Part shown: one piece after another, positions 1-7,327 of the stretch
Layout: each line of letters begins with the position of its first letter
Numbering within the stretch: position 1 is the first letter of the stretch
Source of the DNA: CAZVGZ01 sp964627605
Lineage (GTDB): Bacteria; Latescibacterota; MWCZ01; CAZVGZ01
Length of the DNA: 64,000 nt
Direction: 5' to 3'
NCBI GenBank assembly: GCA_964627605.1
Contig: CAZVGZ010000009.1
Coordinates: 35,803 to 99,802, forward strand
The notes under the pieces: model-generated
The model's input: only the letters and a program-made list of their open reading frames with translations
What the model was told of the DNA's origin: nothing
Databases searched by the model: none
Position numbers and translations under genes: made by a program

Positions 1-788
1 TTGAGCTGCCTTGCGCGTTCGCGTGTGATGCCGAAAGAGGCACCGATGTCTTTGAGCGATTCCGGGTCCTGGTTGTCCAGACCGAAGTAGCGGCGAATGA
101 TCTCGGCTTCGCGCTCGTCCAGGGAACCCAGGGTGTCCTCCAGATCGATCCCGAACCGCTTCTCGAACTGACTTTCTAAGAACGACTTGTCATCCTGGGG
201 AATGGTATCCAGAAGTGTGCGGCCGCCTTCCTGGTGGCCAGGATCGTCTAAGGAGAGGTGAGGTCTGGATATATCCAGCGCCTTCTCCACATCCTCAAAG
301 CTCATCTCGACGGCCCCGGCGATCTCGTCGATCGTGGGCTCGCGGCCTAAATGCTGGCAGAGATGGCTTACCCGTTTTTCGACTTTTTGGGAGTCGCCGA
401 CGCGGTTGAGCGGCACGCGGACTATGCGAGACTGTTCAGACAGCGCCTTTAAGATAGCCTGTTTGATCCACCAGACCGCGTAGGATATGAATTTGAAACC
501 TTTGGTCTCGTCGAAGCGGTAGGCCGCTTCCATCAGACCGACATTTCCCTCGCTGATGAGATCGAGAAGGGACATGCCACGGTTCTGATATTTTTTGGCG
601 ACGGAGATGACGAATCTCAGGTTGGAACTGGTCAGTTTGTCCAGCGCAGCCAAATCGCCATGTTTGATCTTCCTGGCAAGTTCCACCTCCTCACCTCTAG
701 TGAGCAGAGGATAGTCGCGCACTTCTCGCAGATATGCTTCCAGTGCGGCATCGTCAAGTTTGGAGCTACTGCTTGAGCTTCCAGCCAT
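1..788 (-). CDS. RNA polymerase sigma-70 factor, RpoD/RpoS type (3' end outside window)
   Basis: The reading frame is open from an ATG at 788 to the left edge, giving 262 residues without the C-terminus. In order it shows a sigma region 1.2 segment (LEAYLREVRDYPLLTRGEE, about residues 14-32), a strong region 2 (NLRFVISVAKKYQNRG, then DLISEGNVGLMEA and FKFISYAVWWIKQAI), region 3, and the start of region 4 (FGLDNQDPESLKDIG, then GITRERARQL), which contacts the -35 element. The short N-terminus without region 1.1 fits a compact group 1/2 sigma factor rather than a long RpoD. A GAGAGG site lies about 10 bases before the ATG. Family certain; primary versus stationary-phase role not resolved. Confidence 0.93.
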   Translation of the reverse strand, partial: MAGSSSSSSKLDDAALEAYLREVRDYPLLTRGEEVELARKIKHGDLAALDKLTSSNLRFVISVAKKYQNRGMSLLDLISEGNVGLMEAAYRFDETKGFKFISYAVWWIKQAILKALSEQSRIVRVPLNRVGDSQKVEKRVSHLCQHLGREPTIDEIAGAVEMSFEDVEKALDISRPHLSLDDPGHQEGGRTLLDTIPQDDKSFLESQFEKRFGIDLEDTLGSLDEREAEIIRRYFGLDNQDPESLKDIGASFGITRERARQL

Positions 789-861
789 GCAGCCTGCCTC
801 TCATATTTTAGCTGTTAGATGGATGTGCCGTCATCCACTCTATTCGATAGTGGCGGCTCTT

Positions 862-1062
862 CTATTCGGTATCACCGTTGCGAATCCGCTCAGTCAGTTC
901 GTCATGCCACTCAACGGCATCATCTTGGCAGTCTTCGCAAAACAACAGAATACCATGGTTACGAATTTTCTCGACCGGGAATACCTCCCGGCAGACCTCG
1001 CAACGAAAGGTGGGGTCCAAGGGCATCCCCATCTCCACCAAATCGTTGTGTAGCCTGACCAT
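862..1062 (-). CDS. Small zinc-ribbon protein, unknown function
   Basis: A 66-residue acidic protein with two CxxC pairs (CEVC near residue 21 and CEDC near residue 42) spaced as in a zinc ribbon. It lies 73 bases upstream of the sigma gene on the same strand and could share its transcript. A GGAT sequence lies just before the ATG. No family is recognised. The regular CxxC spacing argues that it is a genuine gene; the overlapping ORFs look like shadows. Confidence 0.55.
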   Translation of the reverse strand: MVRLHNDLVEMGMPLDPTFRCEVCREVFPVEKIRNHGILLFCEDCQDDAVEWHDELTERIRNGDTE

Positions 1063-1271
1063 GAAATCCTACCCCACCATACTAACGCGACGTATAGACA
1101 GTGGTTTTTTTGGGATTCAGATGGGGACCGCAAGGAATCGGAACGTCCGCCACTACTTAAGGCGGCGGCGATCAACCTCTGCTTTTGTAATTTGAGTCGA
1201 ACGCGCCCCCAAAGAACGTCCTTCTCATCTACTCCGACCCGATCTGCCGACTTGATCGGTTTCTGTTGTAG

Positions 1272-1661
1272 TGGAGGCGGTGGGAATCGAACCCACGTCC
1301 GAAAGGCGGTTACTCAACACTTCTACACGCATAGTCCGTCTTTTGGTTCTTACCGGGTAGGCCCCCAACGGACAGGGTGCTTACCTAGCCAGCCCAATCC
1401 GGTTGTCGCTAAGCGAAAACCAGGTCACTACCAAGCCCAGGGCAGAGCTTTGCAGCTATCTTGTCCAAGTCTGTCGCCCCGCTCCCCAAGGACAAGCACT
1501 CAAGGGCAGGGCGGGCTACCTAAAGACTTATGTCCTTACGCAGCCATCGCATACGAATAGTCGTCTGCAAGTAAAGGTTTTTCCAGCCGTTTAACGAGTC
1601 TGCCGGAGACACTCGGCGTGCAATGCTGAACTTCCTCCCCCCGTCGAAGCCTATCGCCCCC
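1272..1661 (-). ncRNA. ssrA: tmRNA (transfer-messenger RNA), one-piece
   Basis: The 5' end reads GGGGGCGATAGGCTTCGACG and the 3' end carries the T-arm GGGTTCGATTCCCACC followed by CGCCTCC and discriminator A. The two ends pair as a 7-bp tRNA-like acceptor stem with one G-U. The genome continues CTA, so the CCA end is not encoded. The tag frame (1536-1568) starts at a GCA resume codon and encodes ADDYSYAMAA before TAA. With the charged alanine the degradation tag is AADDYSYAMAA. It rescues stalled ribosomes together with SmpB. Confidence 0.95.
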
Positions 1662-1849
1662 TTTGTGTTTAGTGTTGTACTTTATCTAACGACGCAGTAG
1701 CGCGCTCGGTTTTACTCAACCCACGCACTATGGGAACCATGCCCTGCCATTATACAGCGTGACACCGGGGCACAGACCACTTAGAATATTGCGAATTTGG
1801 GTGTAGTTGTCAAGTGGAGAGCGGCCCGATTGTCTTAGTCGCCAAAGAC

Positions 1850-3316
1850 TTAACCCAACTGAGCGACTGCGGCTCTAAGGCGTTTGACCACCGCTTCTCG
1901 CCCCAAAACCTCAAGCATTTCGAACAGACTTGGACCTATTCCCACGCCTGATACCGCCAGCCTAACAGGATGAATCAGCGCCCCAGCAGACAGTTCTGCG
2001 CTCTCAGCGCAGGTTCTAAGAGTCTCTTCGGTCGAAGATTCGGTAAACGGATCGAGTGTTTCATAGCTATCGGCCAACGCGGCGACCATTAGCGCTGTCT
2101 GGTCGGGTTTCCACCGTTTTTTTGCGATTTTCGGCTCGTACTCCGCAGGATCAGACAGAAAATAGCCTACGAAACCAGAAAAATCGGATGTCCGTCGCAG
2201 CCGCGACTTTACAAGATCTATCACTTTGAGAAGGTAGTCGCGACGCTCTACGCACTCAGCCTGAGTTACTAACCCCTCGTCGACCCAGCTCTGGCGAGCG
2301 ACGTCGAAAAGCTCTTCGGCTGGCGCGTTGGACAGATACTCCCCGTTGAGCCACTCAAGCTTCTCTTCGTCGAATACTGCGGGCTTAGCCAAAATCCTGT
2401 CGATGGAAAACGCTGCGACTAGCTCATCAAGCCGCATGTGCTCGCGATCGTCGCCTGGAGACCAACCCAAAAGCGCCACAAAATTGACGACAGCCTCTGG
2501 TAGTAGGCCTCCCTCACGATAATCGGTGACAGCCATGGCCCCGTGGCGTTTGGAGAGTTTTTTGCCGTCTTTGCCCTGAATGACCGGCACGTGAACAAAC
2601 ACTGGGGGCTGCCAGCCGAACGCCTGGTATAGCAGAACATGTTTTGGGGTGGAGGGGATCCACTCCTCGCCCCTTAAAACGTGTGTGATGCCCATAAGCT
2701 GGTCATCAACGATGTTGGCGAGGTGGTATGTAGGAAACCCATCTGATTTGAGTATGACGAAATCGTCGATCACCGGGTTTTTCGTGGTGATGTCGCCACG
2801 GACTTTGTCGGTGATTGTAGTGGTCCCTTCAAACGGCACTCGAAATCGGATGACCGCTGTCTCTCCGCCCTCTAGCTTCTCCTCAACCTGATCTACGGTC
2901 AGGTCGCGGCAGTGCCGGTCATAGCTTTTCAGCCCCTGCTCCCTTAGGGACGCCAACCTCTCAGGAGTACAGAAACAGCGGTATGCTTGGGCGTCGGCGA
3001 CCAACATGTCCACATGGGAGGAATAGGTCTCAAGCCGCTCCGATTGGACGTAGGGGCCGCAAGGACCACCGACACCAGGGCCCTCGTCCCAATCAAGACC
3101 GAGCCACTCAAGGCCGTCCATCAAGCTGTCGAGCGCATCGTCAGTTGTGCGGCTCTGATCGGTGTCCTCAACACGGAGGATAAACTGGCCGCCGGTATGC
3201 CGCGCCCAAAGCCAGTTGAATAGCGCTGTTCTAGCACTGCCAACATGGAACATCCCGGTCGGACTCGGTGCGAAACGCACCCTCGCTGGAGTGTCTTCAC
3301 TCTTGTTCGATGTCAT
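1850..3316 (-). CDS. gltX: Glutamate--tRNA ligase
   Basis: This 488-residue class I synthetase charges tRNA-Glu in the cytoplasm. The HIGH signature appears as HVGS (residues 24-27) after FAPSPTG, and the second ATP signature is KLSKR (253-257) in GKKLSKRHG. Length and order match bacterial GluRS. The N-terminal ATG overlaps the 3' end of the upstream membrane-protein gene by 20 bp, suggesting one transcript. The C-terminal anticodon-binding domain appears complete. Confidence 0.97.
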   Translation of the reverse strand: MTSNKSEDTPARVRFAPSPTGMFHVGSARTALFNWLWARHTGGQFILRVEDTDQSRTTDDALDSLMDGLEWLGLDWDEGPGVGGPCGPYVQSERLETYSSHVDMLVADAQAYRCFCTPERLASLREQGLKSYDRHCRDLTVDQVEEKLEGGETAVIRFRVPFEGTTTITDKVRGDITTKNPVIDDFVILKSDGFPTYHLANIVDDQLMGITHVLRGEEWIPSTPKHVLLYQAFGWQPPVFVHVPVIQGKDGKKLSKRHGAMAVTDYREGGLLPEAVVNFVALLGWSPGDDREHMRLDELVAAFSIDRILAKPAVFDEEKLEWLNGEYLSNAPAEELFDVARQSWVDEGLVTQAECVERRDYLLKVIDLVKSRLRRTSDFSGFVGYFLSDPAEYEPKIAKKRWKPDQTALMVAALADSYETLDPFTESSTEETLRTCAESAELSAGALIHPVRLAVSGVGIGPSLFEMLEVLGREAVVKRLRAAVAQLG

Positions 3317-3659
3317 CCAAAAACCTCTGTGATCGTCTGGTCTTCGATTTTTTTTCGGAGATAGTCAGCACAAGCCCGCCGATGAGCGGTTGGGCCATAT
3401 TGTATAGCGCCGCTGCCAGCAGGCATACCACCGCTCCTCCGCCAGCAGCAAACAGTATCGATAGTAGGAAAAACGACAGCCCTACACCGCCCCCAAGCCC
3501 AGAATCGGCCAGATAGGGGTCGGCGCTCAGAAGAAATCCATCCACCAGCGACACTCCCAGCGCGGCGACTCCTCCGACCACCAATCCCGGCACCAAGCCA
3601 AACAGAGCTCCGGTTTTGGCTGCGGTGCCCAGATGAATGTGTCGAATCTCGTGTCGCAT
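3297..3659 (-). CDS. Small integral membrane protein, unknown function
   Basis: About 120 residues with three long hydrophobic segments (GALFGLVPGLVVGGVAALG; GLSFFLLSILFAAGGGAV; VCLLAAALYNMAQPLIGGLVL) and a basic C-terminus, so an inner-membrane protein. The start at 3659 is preferred over an upstream ATG at 3713 because AGGCGG lies 5 bases before it and the protein then begins MRHEIRHIHLG. The 3' end overlaps the start of gltX. No named family is recognised with certainty. Confidence 0.65.
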   Translation of the reverse strand: MRHEIRHIHLGTAAKTGALFGLVPGLVVGGVAALGVSLVDGFLLSADPYLADSGLGGGVGLSFFLLSILFAAGGGAVVCLLAAALYNMAQPLIGGLVLTISEKKSKTRRSQRFLDDIEQE

Positions 3660-3863
3660 TTTTTCCGCCTGGAAGCTGCGGTGGCTGACAGGAATGGCGC
3701 TATGTAGCTGCAAAAGCCAGCGTAGTATCAGGTCGCGAAGCCGTTAAATATAAGCCGATTTACATCGCCCGTCATTAGACGGACGGAGGGCGAATGACTT
3801 ATTCTTATCTCTATTTGGCGGCCAAAAGGGCTACAGCAGAACATTTGGACCGGTTTGAGGTAG

Positions 3864-4268
3864 ATGCCAGGACAGCGGAGACTTCTTACATCGTTGGGGA
3901 TCGCAGCAAGTATAGCGCTGTTTGGCCTCAAGCTCTGGGCGGGACTTGAGTCCGGGAGTACTGCGGTACTCTTGGACGCGGTGCGTGGTCTCTACCAACC
4001 AAGAATCCCCGGCGGAAACTCTTTTGCGATAATCGCGTTGGTAGTGTCCATTGTCACCAAGGCCGTGTTTGCGCAAGCATTTCGTCGCGCCGCCAAACCT
4101 AGTACCAGCCCTGCGATGGATGCCCGCCATGTCGAGATTCACATTGAAGTGGACCGGACGATGACCATCCAGCGGGCCCACGACATAGTCAAAGCCGTCG
4201 GGCAAACAACCGAGGAACTGGAGCACATAATACAGGCGTTCGTCCACACCGACCCCGTGCCTGTCTGA
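3864..4268 (+). pseudogene. Remnant of a cation diffusion facilitator (CDF) efflux transporter
   Basis: The 134-residue frame has three pieces in CDF order. The first is a TM1-like segment (LKLWAGLESGSTAVLLDA, compare the CDF KLxxGxxxGSxALLADA signature). The second is a TM4-like segment (ALVVSIVTKAVFAQAFRRA). The third is the C-terminal cytoplasmic domain (HVEIHIEVDRTMTIQRAHDI then HIIQAFVHTDPV). The parts between them, including the metal-site helices, are missing without loss of frame. A GAGG site precedes the ATG. At under half the family length it cannot form the six-helix transporter. I read it as a deletion-decayed gene. Confidence 0.6.
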
Positions 4269-4274
4269 TTCTGT

Positions 4275-5075
4275 TTATGCCTTACGACTGATCGTCCAGT
4301 TGTTCGCGTACTTGCGAGTTTTAAAAGGCTGGTCCCCGTTTGCGGCGATCCAGTCTCTGGTCCACCCAACCGAGTCGAGCCCCACATCCATGATGCTCGA
4401 ACTTAGGAAGCACAACCCGTCGCTGTCGCCTTTTGCCATCATCTCCACACCGATCTCAATCTGACTGCCCATCTCTTCGTTGGTGAGCGGCTTCATCTCC
4501 CCGAAATCGTAGAAGTAGGCTCCCACCACTGTCGGTTTGCGGTTGGTCATCTCATGAAGTCTGGCGACGTGTTCGGGTATCTGAGGCAACTCTTTGGCGT
4601 GCCATACCCAAAAGCTGATACCGTCCACATACTCCAAATACTCTTCTAAGTTGGGAATATCCATGTTCATTGTGTAGACGACGATCCAGAGCTCCAAAGA
4701 TTTTGGCATATCGCGGCGCATATCCGCTAGGAGCGAAGGTTGGGCGCCCTGGCTAATCTCTGTGGTGGAGAAATCGTCCAGCAGAACAGCTTTGACGCTC
4801 GGGTGCTTCTCATGCAACGCCGCTATGGGAGCGAGCTGTCTTTTATATTCAAACCCCTCATCAAAACTCATCTCCCACAGAAGCTCGGGACAGTGCTTGA
4901 CCGGTTCGTACTCTTCTTCAGTTGGCGGAAGGTTGCCGCACATCATTGCGTGATCGAGGCCCAAAATTTCCAAGCCTTGCCCGATAGTCATCTTCGACGT
5001 GTCGAAATGATAGTGCTCTTGAAGAACGTTGACGATGGTGCCCCAAAGCCACATATGGTCTTTGATTGTGGACAT
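4275..5075 (-). CDS. Uncharacterised TIM-barrel-like protein (paralogue of the gene at 57547-58389)
   Basis: A 266-residue soluble protein without signal peptide. Its landmarks recur in the same order in the gene at 57547-58389: a (K/R)MT...LGLD segment, an acidic strand ending in DDF, LWIVVYT, a W-x-WH motif (FWVWHAKEL), G-x-Y-x-YDFGE, and a C-terminal WTRDWIA. Acidic residues at strand ends (DD, and DxGE) resemble a glycoside-hydrolase-like barrel, but no family was identified. It begins one base after the stop of the sialidase-like gene, so the two are probably translationally coupled and act on the same substrate. Confidence 0.8.
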   Translation of the reverse strand: MSTIKDHMWLWGTIVNVLQEHYHFDTSKMTIGQGLEILGLDHAMMCGNLPPTEEEYEPVKHCPELLWEMSFDEGFEYKRQLAPIAALHEKHPSVKAVLLDDFSTTEISQGAQPSLLADMRRDMPKSLELWIVVYTMNMDIPNLEEYLEYVDGISFWVWHAKELPQIPEHVARLHEMTNRKPTVVGAYFYDFGEMKPLTNEEMGSQIEIGVEMMAKGDSDGLCFLSSSIMDVGLDSVGWTRDWIAANGDQPFKTRKYANNWTISRKA

Positions 5076-5076
5076 G

Positions 5077-6696
5077 CTAACCTTCCCGAATCGGCTCGAT
5101 CCCGTCTGACGTGACCCTTATTCGCTGCGAACGCATGAGCGACTCGAAAGAGTCGTGGTAAACATATAGAGCCACGTCCGGCTCCAATTCCACCATCCCG
5201 CCCATTACCCAGATCGCTGAATCGATCATGGTACCCTGGTCCCAGGTGACACCGTCGTCCCAGCTCAGATGAACAGTACATCCAGGCATCCGATGCGCCA
5301 CCAAAATTGCGCCTGACGACATTCTAAGCATGTTGGATGTCGCGTACCCAGGAAAAGGCCCCCGTACCGCAGGCGTCCAGCTTGCACCGCCATCGGTAGA
5401 CCACGTCTCCCACATCCAAGGCGAGTAGATGGGCCTGATGAAAGCCATTAGATCGCCGTCACCTGTCTGCGCGCAGCATATTTCGGTAAAATCGAGATTG
5501 CCCTGCCCTGGAGTGCCATCTGTCGCGGTGGTGCCATCGATGTTTACCCACGGCGACCAGGTTTGACCGTTGTCGGTTGTACGTGTAGCGTAGGCCTGGC
5601 AATGGTGCGAGCCCCAGGTGTGGATGACGGCTGCGGGAAGCGATGATTCGTGGCCGCCATAACCAAAAATCACCACCGATCCATCCGCCAGGTTTGTAGG
5701 GGGCGCAGGATGGAGCCGCTTCACCCCGTCGGGTGGAGGGGGCAGCGCCATCTCCACCGGTTTTGACCATGAGCGACCATCGTCATCTGATACCGACAGA
5801 CGGCAACCGCTTTCGTCAGAGATCACCATCCGCAAGACGCCGTCTGGAAAAACATGGATCGTGCCCCACCCGTCCCACCCCTCCGGCTTCATTGCAGACA
5901 TTGGTAGAGGCGTTTGCCACGTTCGCCCGTTGTCTGTAGAACGCGCGATCAGCGGGATGGTTGAATCACCCCAACGTGGTTCTTGCTGTAGGAATCCAAG
6001 AAGCAGATCGCCTCCTTTGGTCCGCACAATCTGACCGGGTTTCTGCCACAGTCTGTCTCCTCCTGCGGGTATCGGATGCAACCAGTTTTGTGGGGGTGTT
6101 TCCGTTGTGTCCCACGGCGTGACTGGCAGGCTGTCTCCTCGGACTTTGACACTGCGGATACCTGGGCTTCCGAACCGGTAGATCCCGATCCTTCCCTGTC
6201 TGCCCAGATCGGGATGCTCAACTGAAAACTTCCCTGCTCTGCCGATACGAACGTCGATCCGCCCGTCTACTATTTCCAAGTGTGCGTCGGTCCACAGCGC
6301 GTTGGTGCTCGCGACACGCTGAACGAGCTCCAACTTGACTACCCGCAGATAGCCGCTGTCGTCCATCACCGAAAGAGTTGCCCAGAAATGTTGCGCACGG
6401 CTTGCCTGGCCGCAGTTAGGAAAATGGAGGACGAGAAAGTGGGCTGGGTCGATAGCCCCGACGATGAGGCCGACATCGGAATGGGGTGTCAGTCGAAAAC
6501 GAAAATCTGCGGTCAGATTACCGAAAACTTTGTCGTTTAGAAATGCGTACTGGTGGCCCTGCATCGCATCGCCGTCAACTCGACGCAGCGATTCATCAAC
6601 CGCCAATTCGCCATCGCTCTCGTCGTTCCATCTCTGCCCCACGAAGGTCCATCGGCTGCCGTCGTCGATCCGCAGCTTTTCGCTCTGACTGCTCAT
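5077..6696 (-). CDS. Sialidase-like (BNR/Asp-box) protein with N-terminal jelly-roll domain
   Basis: 539 residues. Residues about 10-190 look like a laminin G/concanavalin-type beta-sandwich (MQGHQYAFLNDKVFGNL, LIVGAIDPAHFLVLHF). The rest is a six-bladed sialidase-type propeller with at least five Asp-box motifs (STDNGRTW, SDDDGRSW, TTDNGQTW, STDGGASW, SWDDGVTW). No signal peptide is visible, so it may be cytoplasmic or use a non-classical route. True exo-sialidase activity is unproven, because many family members act on other sugars. Next downstream, one base away, is the TIM-barrel-like gene at 4275-5075. Confidence 0.85.
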   Translation of the reverse strand: MSSQSEKLRIDDGSRWTFVGQRWNDESDGELAVDESLRRVDGDAMQGHQYAFLNDKVFGNLTADFRFRLTPHSDVGLIVGAIDPAHFLVLHFPNCGQASRAQHFWATLSVMDDSGYLRVVKLELVQRVASTNALWTDAHLEIVDGRIDVRIGRAGKFSVEHPDLGRQGRIGIYRFGSPGIRSVKVRGDSLPVTPWDTTETPPQNWLHPIPAGGDRLWQKPGQIVRTKGGDLLLGFLQQEPRWGDSTIPLIARSTDNGRTWQTPLPMSAMKPEGWDGWGTIHVFPDGVLRMVISDESGCRLSVSDDDGRSWSKPVEMALPPPPDGVKRLHPAPPTNLADGSVVIFGYGGHESSLPAAVIHTWGSHHCQAYATRTTDNGQTWSPWVNIDGTTATDGTPGQGNLDFTEICCAQTGDGDLMAFIRPIYSPWMWETWSTDGGASWTPAVRGPFPGYATSNMLRMSSGAILVAHRMPGCTVHLSWDDGVTWDQGTMIDSAIWVMGGMVELEPDVALYVYHDSFESLMRSQRIRVTSDGIEPIREG

Positions 6697-6897
6697 TTTG
6701 GTCTCCAGTTAGGCGTTGTTTACGTTTTTCTGCATCAACTGTGCCTGGCACCAACACAGTCTTCAACATGCCGCACAAAAGAAAACTCTCCGCCGACATC
6801 CCTAATATCCAGGTGGTGTTCTCGAATATATTCCCTTGATAGCGGCAGGAGAATCCCGCCGGTGCGTTCAGGATGCAACTCCTAACGAAAGAGATAA

Positions 6898-7261
6898 GAT
6901 GGAGAACTCTACATAGGCGCTTTGGTCAATGCCCGAGTGTACGGCAGATACATGTACGATGACTCCACGCAGAGTCAAATTGGCCGAGTATCGATCGATA
7001 TCTGGGGTCCAGTAGCGTTGGCCGGCTCCTACAAAGGGACGATGGTGTTTGACCTTGAATTCGTCATATCGCAGGGCCCAAATTTTTTTTGACGATGTCG
7101 GTTCTGCGGTTGGCTCGGTAGAAGTTGGTGGTCGAGAGGTGTCGATAGAGATTGAGGGCTTTGCCGCAGACCAAGATTTCTATTCCTCGGATGGCTGTGA
7201 ACCGTTTATAATACCGATAGGCGGTATCAATCTTACCGTACCCGCGCCTACCGGCATGTGA
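6898..7261 (+). pseudogene. Decayed gene for a beta-rich secreted-type protein, frameshifted in a T8 run
   Basis: Right after a TAA, an open frame reads DGELYIGALVNARVYGRYM and continues coherently to GPNFF at 7089. There a run of eight T ends it in TGA. Removing one T joins it to the second frame (DDVGSAVGSVEVGGREVSI onward), which stays open to a TGA at 7259-7261. The Y-G-R-Y-M-Y-DDST pattern and the alternating hydrophobic residues resemble the start of PEP-CTERM-like exported beta proteins; this is inference. There is no proper start or signal peptide, so the 5' end is also gone. Confidence 0.35.
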
Positions 7262-7327
7262 CCTACTTTTTTTGCTGCGGTTGGTGCCGCCAATTCCTTG
7301 CGGTCAGTTGATTACGTCCTCCGGCGG

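Noticed and set aside
6741..6751. GTGCCTGGCAC palindrome, possible REP-like element
   Set aside because: Single copy noticed and too short to support a mobile repeat.
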